The position numbers were made by a program, and so were the translations under genes. Below are positions 17,159-26,483 of a DNA stretch of 64,000 nucleotides, piece by piece. This stretch comes from Pseudomonadota bacterium. GTDB lineage: Bacteria > Desulfobacterota > Binatia > Binatales > Binataceae. The stretch lies in contig JAJPIF010000009.1 in NCBI GenBank assembly GCA_021324885.1, forward strand, positions 1-64,000. The letters run 5' to 3'. The notes beneath the pieces are model-generated. The model was not told the origin of the DNA and ran no database searches. It saw only the letters and a program-made list of their open reading frames with translations. Position 1 is the first letter of the stretch, and every line of letters begins with the position of its first letter.

Positions 17159-19705
17159 ATGGTCGAAATGAGTACACAATTAATGCCGCACTTCGATTAC
17201 GAATTACTGCCGCAAAACGTCGAAGGCGTCGAGTACCTCGCCGAGCTGGCACTGGATCTGCGCAATTCCTGGGACCATGGCGCCGACCAGATCTGGAAGG
17301 CACTGGATGCTGAGTTGTGGGCATTGACCCACAACCCCTGGCTCGTTTTGCAAACCGTCTCACGCACCAAGCTCAAGAAACTGGCTGAGGACAGCCGTCT
17401 GCGTGCCGAGGTCGCCAATCTGATTGATGAGCGCCGCAGGCGCCAGGAAGTGCCGCTGTGGTTCACGCAATCCTATCCCGACACTGCCCTGTCCTGCGTT
17501 GCCTATTTCAGCATGGAATTCGGCCTAAGCGAGGCGCTGCCAATTTACTCCGGCGGCTTGGGCAATGTGGCAGGCGATCAGCTCAAGGCCGCCAACGACC
17601 TGGGCGTGCCGGTGGTCGGAGTCGGCCTGCTTTATCAGCAAGGCTATTTTCGGCAGTTCATTGATGCTGACGGGAATCAGACCGCGCTCTATCCTTACAA
17701 CGATCCGGGCCAGTTGCCGATAACCGCCGTCCGCGACGCCGAGGGCGAATGGTTCCGGCTCGGCGTCAATATTCCCGGAGGCAAATTGTGGCTGCGCGCA
17801 TGGCAGGCGCAAGTTGGACGCCTGAGGCTTTATCTGCTCGACAGCAACGATCCGGCCAATTCCCCGGTCGACCGCGGCATAACCAGCGAACTGTACGGCG
17901 GCGGTCCGGAGTTGCGCCTGCGCCAGGAGCTGATCCTGGGAATTGGTGGATGGCGCCTGTTGCGCGGATTGGGGATCAACCCCGAGGTATGCCACCTGAA
18001 CGAAGGACATGCGGCGTTCGCCGTGCTGGAACGGGCGCGCGATTTCATGGCCGACAGCCGCCAGTCCTTTGCCGTCGCGCTGGCCGTGACTCGCGCGGGG
18101 AACCTGTTTACCACGCATACTCCGGTTCCTGCCGGCTTCGACGCCTTCGCCCCGGCGCTTATGCGTCGTTATCTCGGAGCGTACGCCGAGCAAGCTCTGC
18201 GGATCGGATTTGACGATCTGATGGCGTTGGGGCGCAAAAACCCCGCCGACCACGACGAATCTTTCAATATGGCCTATCTAGCCATCCGCGGCAGCGGCGC
18301 CGTCAACGGCGTCAGCCGGCTGCATGGTGAGGTCAGCCGTGGCATTTTCCAGGACTTGTTTCCGCGCTGGCCGCGGATCGAGGTTCCGATCGGTCATGTC
18401 ACCAACGGTGTGCATACGCCGTCCTGGGACTCGGTGGATGCCGATCGCCTGTGGACCGAAGCATGCGGTGCCGATCGATGGCGCGGCACGATGGAATGCG
18501 TTGAGGCCAGCATGCGCAAGGTTTCCGACTCCGAACTGTGGAAGATGCGCTGCACCAATCGCGCTGAACTGGTTGAGTATGTGCGTCGCCGCTTATCCCG
18601 CGACCTGGCCGCGCGCGGTACTCTCAACCCAACCTCGGTCGACAACATCTTCGATCCCAACCGCCTGACCATCGGCTTCGCCCGCCGTTTCGCGACTTAC
18701 AAGCGGCCCAACCTGCTGTTGCACGATGCGGACCGTCTGATCCGCATCCTGACCAATCCGCATCGCCCGGTTCAGATCGTCGTCGCCGGCAAGGCCCATC
18801 CTGAGGATCTTGCGGGACAGGCGATGGTGCGGGAATGGATGCGGTTTGTGCAGCGTCCGCAGGCGCGTCCGCACACGGTTTTTCTCGCCGATTACGACCT
18901 GCGGATGGCGGAGCGTCTGGTCCAGGGCGTCGATTTGTGGATCAACAATCCGCGCCGGCCTTGGGAAGCATGCGGCACCAGCGGGATGAAGGTGCTGGTC
19001 AACGGCGGGCTCAATCTCTCGGAACTTGACGGATGGTGGGCTGAGGCGTACGCGGCTGAAGTCGGTTGGGCGCTCGGCGACGGTCAAACCCACGACAGCG
19101 ACCCCGCCTGGGATGCCCATGAAGCGGATCAACTGTACTCATTATTGGAAAATGAAATAGTTCCCGCGTTTTATGATCGCGACCCAAGTGGCGTTCCCCG
19201 CGGCTGGGTGGCGCGGATGCGCGAAAGCATGGCCCGCTTGACCCCGCAGTTCTCGGCAAATCGAAGCGTGCGGGAATATACGGAAAACTACTACATCCCA
19301 GCCGCCAAAGCCTTTCTCCGGCGCGCGGGCGAACAGGGCGCGATCGGCAGAGAACTTGTGCAGTGGGAGGACCAGCTCCGGCGCCATTGGCCCCAGTTAC
19401 GCTTCGGTACCGTGCAGGTTGAGACCGCCAACGGCGTGCATCATTTTCGCGTGCAGGTGTATACGGACGATCTCGACCCCGAAATGGTCGATGTTCAGCT
19501 TTACGCTGAACCGCTCAACGGCGCCAGCGGGCCCCATCCGAGGTTCACGCGCGGCGAGGCGCTGGTCGGGGCGGTCAGGGGATGGACATTTACCTGCGAG
19601 GTGAAAGCCGACCGGCCGGCGAATGACTATACAGCGCGAATGATTCCTCGCCATAGCGAAGCCGCGATTCCCCTCGAAGCACCGCAGATTCTATGGCAAA
19701 GATAG
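17159..19705 (+). CDS. glgP: Alpha-glucan phosphorylase (DUF3417-containing type)
   Basis: The 848-residue protein opens with a DUF3417-type segment (LPQNVEGVEYLAELALDLRNSW) that marks the short alpha-glucan phosphorylase subfamily. Conserved blocks include AYFSMEFGLSEALPIYSGGLG, CHLNEGHAAF, TTHTPVPAGFD, VTNGVHTPSW and GFARRFATYKRP. The pyridoxal-phosphate site is WEACGTSGMKVLVNGG, whose Lys binds the cofactor. It cleaves terminal alpha-1,4-glucose with phosphate to give glucose-1-phosphate. It follows pgm in the same direction. No glycogen synthase is in the window. Confidence 0.94.
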   Translation: MVEMSTQLMPHFDYELLPQNVEGVEYLAELALDLRNSWDHGADQIWKALDAELWALTHNPWLVLQTVSRTKLKKLAEDSRLRAEVANLIDERRRRQEVPLWFTQSYPDTALSCVAYFSMEFGLSEALPIYSGGLGNVAGDQLKAANDLGVPVVGVGLLYQQGYFRQFIDADGNQTALYPYNDPGQLPITAVRDAEGEWFRLGVNIPGGKLWLRAWQAQVGRLRLYLLDSNDPANSPVDRGITSELYGGGPELRLRQELILGIGGWRLLRGLGINPEVCHLNEGHAAFAVLERARDFMADSRQSFAVALAVTRAGNLFTTHTPVPAGFDAFAPALMRRYLGAYAEQALRIGFDDLMALGRKNPADHDESFNMAYLAIRGSGAVNGVSRLHGEVSRGIFQDLFPRWPRIEVPIGHVTNGVHTPSWDSVDADRLWTEACGADRWRGTMECVEASMRKVSDSELWKMRCTNRAELVEYVRRRLSRDLAARGTLNPTSVDNIFDPNRLTIGFARRFATYKRPNLLLHDADRLIRILTNPHRPVQIVVAGKAHPEDLAGQAMVREWMRFVQRPQARPHTVFLADYDLRMAERLVQGVDLWINNPRRPWEACGTSGMKVLVNGGLNLSELDGWWAEAYAAEVGWALGDGQTHDSDPAWDAHEADQLYSLLENEIVPAFYDRDPSGVPRGWVARMRESMARLTPQFSANRSVREYTENYYIPAAKAFLRRAGEQGAIGRELVQWEDQLRRHWPQLRFGTVQVETANGVHHFRVQVYTDDLDPEMVDVQLYAEPLNGASGPHPRFTRGEALVGAVRGWTFTCEVKADRPANDYTARMIPRHSEAAIPLEAPQILWQR

Positions 19706-19840
19706 AAATAGAGAGAAAAGAGAAATGAGAAGTGAGAAAAGAGAGCCGACAGAGAAAATGCCGGAAGCCGGCTGATTCGACCACTCTTCGTCCTGCTCTC
19801 TATTTTCTTTTTTCAATTCTCTTTCCTCTGTTCACGCCAA
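19688..19840. repeat. Purine-rich then pyrimidine-rich tract (element A)
   Basis: The first part of this stretch (about 19688-19755) is nearly all A and G on the plus strand and contains AATGAGAAGTGAG and ACAGAGAAAATGCCGG. The second part (about 19790-19835) is nearly all C and T. The two halves can pair imperfectly. Similar wording occurs on both strands at 49230-49440, so this looks like one copy of a degenerate dispersed repeat. The pyrimidine part is translated as the signal peptide of the next gene. Confidence 0.45.
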
Positions 19841-21123
19841 CCGCGCTCGCCTCAAATTCATCGAATAGTCAGTTCGCACAACGTCCGGTGTGCAATGAGA
19901 TCATCGGCACGGGTCAGAGTCTTTCGACCGGGTTGTTCGCCAATCCTCCCGTCTCGACCGTTCCCGTATGGCCGAGGCTGGCGCTGATGACCAATCTTGG
20001 CGTCCGCCAGGTGATCGACCGCGGCGTGGCGCGCGTTCTGAATCCAGCGTTGATCACCGCCCTGGTGCCGTTAATCGAAGCGCAGACTTCCGACCATGAC
20101 GGGGAAACCATCGGCTCCGGGATGGCGTACCAGGTAAACGAGCTCGCATTGGAGGATGGACAGCCGCCGTGGCCGATCGTCTTTTCGGCCAACGGTGTGA
20201 CGGGAGCACCTTACGCGATGCTGAAGCGGGGAACGATTCCTTACCGCAATGCGCTCGAGACGGTAAAGCGGGTCGCGGCAATCCTGCGCCGATTGGGCAA
20301 GCGCGACGTGGTGCGCGCAGTCACCGTGACGCATGGCGAAACCGATTCAATAATCGGCACCGGCGCCGCCCAATACGAGCGCGACCTGGCGCAATGGCGG
20401 AGCGATTACGATAACGATGTTCGCGCGATCACCGGGCAGAGCGAGCATGTGATCCTGTTCACCGATCAGATGAATACCTACTCCAGCAAAGCGCTGGGAA
20501 AGCGCGCCGCTTCCACTTCGCCGATTCCATTGGCGCAGTTGGATGCCGCACTGGATAATCCCGATTCTATCGTCCTTGTATGTCCGAAGTACTGGCTGAC
20601 CTACAGCCCCAGAGATGGAGCGCATCTGACGGGCGCTTCCGAAGAACTGCTGGGGGAGAAGTACGGGGAAGCAATGGCGCGCACGTTTTTGGACGGCAAC
20701 ATCTGGAAGCCGCTGTATATCAAATCGGCAAATCTCGCCGGCGATACAATCACTCTTTCTTACAATATTCCAGACCCTCCGCTGGTTCTGGATACCACGC
20801 TGGTCAGCGATCCGGGCAATTACGGATTCGTCTACACGGACGATTCCGGCGCTCCGCCGGCAATCCTTGCTGTCGAACTATCCCCGGATGCAAGCGCGGT
20901 GAAAATCCGGCTCAGCGCGATGCCCCGGGCGGCGCCCGGCCATCGCCATATCCAGTACGCATATGTCGGCGCCCTGCGATGCGGCAGTGGTGGATGCCCG
21001 GCGGGACCAGTTACCGGACCGCGCGGCAATCTGCGCGATTCGGACCCGCTGATTAGCCGTCTGGACGGCGGCGATTCAATCCATTTGTACAACTGGGCGG
21101 TGACCCAGGAGTTTACATTTTGA
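19732..21123 (+). CDS. Secreted SGNH-type hydrolase (sialate O-acetylesterase-like)
   Basis: The protein of up to 463 residues starts at a GTG. It has a signal peptide with a hydrophobic core YFLFSILFPLFTPTALA. The catalytic layout fits the SGNH/GDSL esterases of the carbohydrate-acetylesterase type: GTGQSLSTG as block I with the nucleophile Ser, VTVTHGETDSI as block III, and the Asp/His pair in RDGAHLTG as block V. A C-terminal beta-rich part (about 340-463) may bind substrate. Deacetylation of a glycan in the periplasm or outside the cell is the likely job. The N-terminal codons lie in a purine-rich tract, so the exact start is uncertain. Confidence 0.75.
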   Translation: MRKESRQRKCRKPADSTTLRPALYFLFSILFPLFTPTALASNSSNSQFAQRPVCNEIIGTGQSLSTGLFANPPVSTVPVWPRLALMTNLGVRQVIDRGVARVLNPALITALVPLIEAQTSDHDGETIGSGMAYQVNELALEDGQPPWPIVFSANGVTGAPYAMLKRGTIPYRNALETVKRVAAILRRLGKRDVVRAVTVTHGETDSIIGTGAAQYERDLAQWRSDYDNDVRAITGQSEHVILFTDQMNTYSSKALGKRAASTSPIPLAQLDAALDNPDSIVLVCPKYWLTYSPRDGAHLTGASEELLGEKYGEAMARTFLDGNIWKPLYIKSANLAGDTITLSYNIPDPPLVLDTTLVSDPGNYGFVYTDDSGAPPAILAVELSPDASAVKIRLSAMPRAAPGHRHIQYAYVGALRCGSGGCPAGPVTGPRGNLRDSDPLISRLDGGDSIHLYNWAVTQEFTF

Positions 21124-21253
21124 CGCCGCGGTCGATTACCGCAAGGCGATCAGGCTTCATCACCTCGCCCTCTTCAACGAAAAGATGCGCAGGGTTTATG
21201 CGGTCGCAGAGCACAGGGTGGGTGAATACTCCCTCAACGCCGAATACGCCGCA

Positions 21254-21661
21254 TCACGGTTCCAGGGGGCTGCGATACTTGGAGCCGAGCTGGCGATCCA
21301 GTTCCGGCAGTGACGCGTACAGGCGTTGCGCCTCGTCCAGTTTCCGCTTCAGATCGGTCAACGCCTCGATATACTCGTCGATCCGCGCCCATTGCTTGCG
21401 AGTGATTATGTGTTTTTCAGGCGGCGTTGCGGGCTGCGCCCATGGCGGCCCGGCTGGCGGCGGATTTACCGTGACCGTGCCCGTACCCGTCACCTCGATA
21501 TAGTCAAGGCGCGTCTTCAGTTCGACGGGGATGTCATTGAATGCCGCCACCATCGCGTTGAACTTCCGCTCGGCTTCTTTGTATGCCTTGCGCGCGGCCA
21601 CGTAACGCTCATGCAGTTCGTCCATTGTCCGCCTTTGCGCAATTTCCATCCGATTCGTCAC
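21254..21661 (-). CDS. Coiled-coil hypothetical protein
   Basis: The 135-residue soluble protein is mostly charged helix: residues 5-45 (RRTMDELHERYVAARKAYKEAERKFNA region) and 85-125 (WARIDEYIEALTDLKRKLDEAQRLY region) should form coiled coils. They are joined by a loop with TGTGTVTVNPPPAGPPWAQP. No signal peptide or membrane segment is seen, and I recognise no family. The amino-acid composition is that of a real protein, unlike the overlapping plus-strand frames, which are Arg/Ala/Pro-rich. It may be the last gene of the minus-strand set that starts with the FAD oxidoreductase. Confidence 0.6.
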   Translation of the reverse strand: MTNRMEIAQRRTMDELHERYVAARKAYKEAERKFNAMVAAFNDIPVELKTRLDYIEVTGTGTVTVNPPPAGPPWAQPATPPEKHIITRKQWARIDEYIEALTDLKRKLDEAQRLYASLPELDRQLGSKYRSPLEP

Positions 21662-21839
21662 CTTGCGCTTTTAACCTGGCTCGAAGCACAAGACGTGCCC
21701 GCGAAAGGAGCGCTGCGATCGCGGGGCCATGTCGCTATAAGCGCCATCGAGCGACGCGGAAAAGGGTGCAGGTGTATCAAGCGGGCGCACACGGATGAAC
21801 CAGTGCGCAACCGGAGTTCGGGTTTTCAGGCCGCAAACT

Positions 21840-22946
21840 CTACCCGATTCGATACAGTTTCGCGGCGTTCTCCCGCGCCATCCGGCGCCGCTCATCCTCC
21901 GGCACGCCCGCCATCGTATCCTCGATATATTCCCGCGAACGCGGCCAGGTCGTGTCAGTGTGCGGGTAATCCGAGGACCACATGAGATTATCTACGCCGA
22001 TCACGTCGCGCAGGCGCATCCCAATCTTGTCCTCGATAAAGGTCGCGTAGCACTGGCGATGGAAATACTCGCTGGGCGGACGAGACAGTTCGAGCCGGGT
22101 CCAGTATCGATGGCGTTTGTAGATGCGGTCGGCGCGTTCCAGGAAATATCCGAGCCAGCCGACGTTGCCTTCGACCGAAACGAACTTGAGGCGCGGGAAC
22201 AATTCCAGCACGCCGCCAAAAAGCACCGTGGTCAGCGCCTCGAAATTGCCCATCGAGTTTTTCATGACCAGGGCCGGCAGCGTGCCGCGCAGATGCGCCC
22301 CGGTATAAAATTGCTTCGCCCGCGGGTCGCCGAGTCCCAGATGGATATGGACAGGCAGTTCCAAATCCTGGGCGGTGGCCCAAAGCCGGTCGTAGGTGTT
22401 GCTGTTGAGCGGCTCGCCGCGCGGGAAGGTCGGCAGCAGCACTCCGCGCAGACCCAGCTTCGCGATCCGCCTGGTCTCGCTGAGTGCTTCGTCCACATCG
22501 TCGGTGGGAACAAGGCCGATCCCGATCAGGCGGCGCGGATCGACGCTGCAAAACTCGCTCAGGAAATCGTTGTAGGCCCGTATACAGGCGAACTGCAGTT
22601 CGAGATCGTCGATCGCAAACACCCAGAAACCGCTGTTGGGATAGAGGACCTGGGCTTCCATCCCGTCGATGTCCATGTCCTTGAGCCGCTCATGCGGATC
22701 ATAGGATCCCGCTCGGATGGTATCGTAAGTCTCGCCTTCAAGCTTGTAGTCTTCGAATCTCTTGCCGGCCTGGACCTGCAGCCCCATCTTCGTGACCACC
22801 TTGCCGTCCACCGTCCAGGCATCCCCGCCGCCCTCGATCCGCTCCACTTTGGGTGCGCGGGCGCGCAGATTGGCGGGAACCCGTGATTGCCATGTGTCGC
22901 GCGGCTCCTCGACGTGATCGTCGGCGGAAATAATTTTGAATTCCAT
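21840..22946 (-). CDS. Amidohydrolase family protein (PF04909)
   Basis: The ATG at 22946 overlaps the stop of the DUF35 gene (TAATG) and gives 368 residues. It has the decarboxylase-like amidohydrolase pattern: ISADDHVEEPRDTW (metal-binding DxH), VHIHLGLGDP, FVSVEGNVGWLGYFLERAD and MWSSDYPHTDTTWP with the catalytic Asp. Members act on carboxylated or ring-opened compounds, or as hydrolases, using one divalent metal. Being coupled to a DUF35 protein and near a thiolase, it likely works on a CoA-thioester breakdown route. It is a paralogue of the truncated gene at 1-324. Confidence 0.87.
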   Translation of the reverse strand: MEFKIISADDHVEEPRDTWQSRVPANLRARAPKVERIEGGGDAWTVDGKVVTKMGLQVQAGKRFEDYKLEGETYDTIRAGSYDPHERLKDMDIDGMEAQVLYPNSGFWVFAIDDLELQFACIRAYNDFLSEFCSVDPRRLIGIGLVPTDDVDEALSETRRIAKLGLRGVLLPTFPRGEPLNSNTYDRLWATAQDLELPVHIHLGLGDPRAKQFYTGAHLRGTLPALVMKNSMGNFEALTTVLFGGVLELFPRLKFVSVEGNVGWLGYFLERADRIYKRHRYWTRLELSRPPSEYFHRQCYATFIEDKIGMRLRDVIGVDNLMWSSDYPHTDTTWPRSREYIEDTMAGVPEDERRRMARENAAKLYRIG

Positions 22947-23413
22947 TAACCCTTTCTCCGCTCTCCTTGGATTAACTTCCACTGCACCAGGGTAAAGCCC
23001 TTATCGGGATGGTCTTCGAAGACGGCCTCCACTTCGCTGTCGAAGGGAAAATCCTGCATCGGATCGCCCAGCAGATTGCCGACCATGCGTACGCCGCCGG
23101 CCTGGGGCAATTCGATCACGGCGACAATGTAGGGGCAGGCATTTTTCAGCGCGGGATGGACCGGATTCCAGACCCGGATCCAGCTATACAGCCGGCCGCG
23201 CCCCGGGATCTTTTGCCATTGCAGCTCAGTGGACTGGCATTTATGACAAATCAACTCCGGCGCGAACTGGAAAGTGCCGCACTTTGTGCATCGCTGCACC
23301 GTCAGCTCATGCCGTTTGAGCGCATCATAGAATCCCTGGTCAACGCCATCAGGAGAAGGCACCGGCATAGCCAGTCCCGGCGGCAGATATGATTGAGTAG
23401 TGCTTTCAGCCAT
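22946..23413 (-). CDS. Zn-ribbon/OB-fold protein (DUF35 family), thiolase partner
   Basis: I chose the ATG at 23413, 12 bases inside the longest frame, giving 155 residues. The N-terminal half carries the rubredoxin-like zinc ribbon CTKCGTFQFAPELICHKC, and the C-terminal half is the OB-fold (RGRLYSWIRVWNPVHP ... YIVAVIELPQAGGVRMVGNL). DUF35 proteins bind acyl-CoA and pair with thiolase-like enzymes, as in ChsH2 with the Ltp2 aldolase of steroid side-chain degradation. The thiolase encoded just upstream is the expected partner; complex formation is inference. Confidence 0.88.
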   Translation of the reverse strand: MAESTTQSYLPPGLAMPVPSPDGVDQGFYDALKRHELTVQRCTKCGTFQFAPELICHKCQSTELQWQKIPGRGRLYSWIRVWNPVHPALKNACPYIVAVIELPQAGGVRMVGNLLGDPMQDFPFDSEVEAVFEDHPDKGFTLVQWKLIQGERRKG

Positions 23414-23476
23414 GTGATTCCCCAAGGTGTTTTGTCTTTTCCGACCGACCGCAACGACGGCGTTTTAGTTTCGTTA

Positions 23477-24670
23477 TCACCCGTGCACCAGAAGGTTGCT
23501 GACGCCTCTGGGGACCAGCGGTCCTGATACGACCAGCGCTATCTGCGCGTCAGGCACCTGGCAGGTGGACTCGCCGCGTACCTGTCGGACCGCCTCGTTG
23601 ACCAGTTCCATCCCATGTACGTAACACTCCGCGAGGTTGCCGCCGCTGGTATTGATCGGCAGCCGGCCCCCGGGAGCAATCAGGTTGTCGAAGGTGCAGA
23701 ATTCGTTGACCTCGTCAGGATGGCAGAACCCGTGCTCGACGATACTCATCAACGGACCGCCGCTGAAGTGTTCATAGAACTGCGCCACATCGACGTCTTT
23801 CGCCGTGATCCCCGCCATCTGATAAAGCCGTGGCGCAACCGTCTTGTAATTCGCCGAAGGATAATCGATCGAGTTCTCAGCGGCGACATCCGTGCGATAG
23901 CCCGAGCCCTGCGCTGCCGCCATGACGTAAGCTGGCTTGTGCTTCAAATCCCGCGCACGTTCGGCGGTGGTCACAATCACGGCAGCGGCTCCGTCATTCT
24001 CCATGCAGCAGTCGAACAGGTGAAACGGTTCGACGATCCAGCGCGAATTGTCGTAAGCCTCGCGCGTGAGCGGACGCCCGTACATCACGGCGCGCGGATT
24101 GAACTGCGCATGATGATAGGAGGCCATCGCAATGGCCGCCAGGGCGTCCTGTTTGACCTTGTGCTCGTACATGAAACGGCGGGTGCGCAGCGCAATCCAA
24201 TGGGCCGGGGCCAGCAACCCATAGGGAGCGGAATAGGCGGAAAAATTCGAATAACCGGGCGCCACTCCCGCAATAGTCGCGGCTGGCGAACTCTGGCCGA
24301 ACCGCCCATACTGCCCCTGTGCCAAAGCCCTGAACACCACCACGTAATTGGCATAGCCGGCTGCGACCGCCGCCGCCGCGTTGCCGACCGCCGCCGCCAC
24401 ACCGCCACCGCCGCCGCCCCAGACCATCATGGACAGCTTGACCTCAGGCAGGTCCAGCGCTGCCGCCAGCCGCGTAGCCTCATTGCGGTCATTGGAATAC
24501 GAGGAAAATCCGTCGATGTCCTTGACCCTGATCCCCGCGTCCTGCGCCGCCTTCGTAATCGCTTCGCAGGCAAGCAAGAACTCGGGCACAGGCGCCTGCC
24601 CGCGCTTGTAGTATTTGGTCTCGCCGATTCCGACGATAGCGACTTTGTCCTTCACCGTATATTCGCTCAT
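23477..24670 (-). CDS. Thiolase-family protein (SCP-x/Ltp2-like)
   Basis: Starting at MSEYTVKDKVAIVGIGETKYYKRG, the protein has 397 residues and the non-biosynthetic thiolase fold: AVGNAAAAVAAGYANYVVVFRAL, LFDCCMENDGAAAVIVTTAERA, YEHFSGGPLMSIVEHGFC and the C-terminal INTSGGNLAECYVHGMELVNEAVRQVRGE. The usual nucleophilic Cys region is weak, as in DUF35-dependent thiolase-like aldolases, so retro-aldol cleavage of a CoA ester is as likely as thiolysis. It lies between the DUF35 gene and the KstD-like gene on the same strand, spaced by about 60 and 20 bases. Confidence 0.85.
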   Translation of the reverse strand: MSEYTVKDKVAIVGIGETKYYKRGQAPVPEFLLACEAITKAAQDAGIRVKDIDGFSSYSNDRNEATRLAAALDLPEVKLSMMVWGGGGGGVAAAVGNAAAAVAAGYANYVVVFRALAQGQYGRFGQSSPAATIAGVAPGYSNFSAYSAPYGLLAPAHWIALRTRRFMYEHKVKQDALAAIAMASYHHAQFNPRAVMYGRPLTREAYDNSRWIVEPFHLFDCCMENDGAAAVIVTTAERARDLKHKPAYVMAAAQGSGYRTDVAAENSIDYPSANYKTVAPRLYQMAGITAKDVDVAQFYEHFSGGPLMSIVEHGFCHPDEVNEFCTFDNLIAPGGRLPINTSGGNLAECYVHGMELVNEAVRQVRGESTCQVPDAQIALVVSGPLVPRGVSNLLVHG

Positions 24671-24692
24671 AAAAACACACCTCGCCCATCCT

Positions 24693-26363
24693 TCACTCGA
24701 AGGACTTCGCGACCTTGTTCGATGCCGCGTGTCTGCCCGCATGATGGCCGAACACGACGGCTGGCCCGATGGTCGCGCCGCCCGCCGGATACATCGAGCC
24801 GAAGATGTTAGCGGTGGTATTGCCCGCCGCGTACAGGCCTTCGATTATGCCTCCACGCAGGCTGCGTACACGGCCATTGATGTCGATGCGCAAGCCGCCG
24901 TTGGTGCCCAGCGTGCCGAGATAAATCGGTAGCGCATAAAAGGGTGGGGTGGTGATGGGCGCCAGATTGGCGGCGACCGAGGGCCCTCCGCCGAGGAAGT
25001 TTTCCCAATATACCGTGGCGCGATGGAAATCCGGATCGACCCCCTTCGCAGCATTGACATTGAAGCGCTCCAGCGTTTGCGCCAGCGCGTCGGGAGGCAC
25101 GCCGATCCGCTCGGCCAGCGCGCGAATCGAGTCGGCGCGGACTACCCACTCCGGAGCGGGCAGCCCCGGCATCATATTGAGCAATATTTGCGTGTCCTTG
25201 GTGTGCTGGTCAAAAATCATCCAGACCGGCGATTCATTAGGGTAATCCACCGTGACCGGATCGTAGGCCATCAGCGATTTGGGATAGTCCTGGTACGTCG
25301 TGCCCTCATTGGCGAAGCGCCGTCCGTGCTTGTTGACAACGATCGTTCCGGCGACGTTGCGGCCGGCCCCCAGATGGTAAAGCGGTTTGCCCTCGTAAGT
25401 CATGGTCGGATCGCGCATGGCCGGAAACCACCACGCCGAGTTCATGTTGGCCACCGCGGCGCCAGCCTCCAGCGCCATGATCAGGGCGTCGCCCTCATTA
25501 AAGGGAGGGCTGAGCGGCGCAATCGCGGGCACCGCGAGGAAGGCTTTGACCAGTTCGGGATTCCATTCGTAGCCGCCCGCGGCCAGCACGACGCCGCGCC
25601 GCGCGCCGATTAGGATCGATCCGTCGGGGCTCTCCGCGCGCACGCCGATTATGCGGCCTTCGTCGTCGGCGACCAGTTCGCGTCCGGGCGTTTTGGTCAG
25701 CACCGTGGCGCCGCGAACCAGACATCCCTTGAGCAGCATCGAGATGAACGCGCCGCCAATCACGGCCGCCCCCGAGCGCGCGCGCTCCGCGCAGACTTCT
25801 TCGACCGATCGCCCCTCGCGCAGCGCTCCGCTCAGACCGAGCGAGAATTTCTCTTCCATGGTGAGCAGCGGCTCGTACGGACTGGTGCGCACGCGCGCCG
25901 CCCAGTCGCCCAGATTGGTCCGCGCCTCGAACACACACGGTTCGATCGAGCGGCCCTCGCGCTTCCCGCCGGGCAGGTCAGCATAATAATCGGCGAACCA
26001 TTTGGTGGCGAACATCTTTACCGGCGTGTGGTCCTCCAGCCATTGCACCGTATCGGCGCCGGTGGCGACGAAATCATCAATCAGAGCGGGGTCCGGCTCG
26101 CGGCCCATCGTGAGGCGTCGGATGTAACGCAGCGCTTCCTCCGGCGAGTCCTCGACCTCGACTTCCTTCATGTGATGATTGGCGGGAATCCACAACACGC
26201 CCCCCGAAACTCCGGTGGTCCCACCGATCTTGTCGCTCTTCTCCAGCACCGTAACCTGAGCTCCGCCGGCCGCCGCCGTGACTGCCGCCGTCAGCGCCGC
26301 GCCACCCGATCCGACCACGACCACGTCCGCAATCCGATCCCATTTGCCGATCTTCCGCAACAT
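24693..26363 (-). CDS. FAD-binding dehydrogenase (3-ketosteroid-1-dehydrogenase-like)
   Basis: The 556-residue flavoprotein starts with the FAD dinucleotide fold (VVVVGSGGAALTAAVTAAAGG ... VLEKSDKIGGTTGVSGG) and has the substrate-domain entry GVLWIPANHHM. The C-terminal FAD signature is GLYAAGNTTANIFGSMYPAGGATIGPA, all typical of KstD/fumarate-reductase-type flavoproteins. Members oxidise steroid A-rings or other cyclic ketones with an electron acceptor. It would be the first gene of the minus-strand set KstD-thiolase-DUF35-amidohydrolase. Steroid specificity is not proven: many soil paralogues act on other rings. Confidence 0.85.
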   Translation of the reverse strand: MLRKIGKWDRIADVVVVGSGGAALTAAVTAAAGGAQVTVLEKSDKIGGTTGVSGGVLWIPANHHMKEVEVEDSPEEALRYIRRLTMGREPDPALIDDFVATGADTVQWLEDHTPVKMFATKWFADYYADLPGGKREGRSIEPCVFEARTNLGDWAARVRTSPYEPLLTMEEKFSLGLSGALREGRSVEEVCAERARSGAAVIGGAFISMLLKGCLVRGATVLTKTPGRELVADDEGRIIGVRAESPDGSILIGARRGVVLAAGGYEWNPELVKAFLAVPAIAPLSPPFNEGDALIMALEAGAAVANMNSAWWFPAMRDPTMTYEGKPLYHLGAGRNVAGTIVVNKHGRRFANEGTTYQDYPKSLMAYDPVTVDYPNESPVWMIFDQHTKDTQILLNMMPGLPAPEWVVRADSIRALAERIGVPPDALAQTLERFNVNAAKGVDPDFHRATVYWENFLGGGPSVAANLAPITTPPFYALPIYLGTLGTNGGLRIDINGRVRSLRGGIIEGLYAAGNTTANIFGSMYPAGGATIGPAVVFGHHAGRHAASNKVAKSFE

Positions 26364-26483
26364 CGTTTGCCTCCAGAATGGGGACCGCGGCCGGAAAATT
26401 CCGGTTGCGATCCTGCGCTTGTCTTAGCACGATAGCTGAGCGCCTTTGCAAACGCCGAGGCTGGCAAAAGAGGAGGGTACGCA

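Noticed and set aside
21795-22886. A 363-codon plus-strand frame opposite the amidohydrolase
   Set aside because: It is a shadow of the well-supported minus-strand amidohydrolase, with no motifs of its own.
23615-24811. A 398-codon plus-strand frame opposite the thiolase
   Set aside because: It runs antisense through the thiolase and into the flavoprotein gene; its composition is that of a shadow frame.
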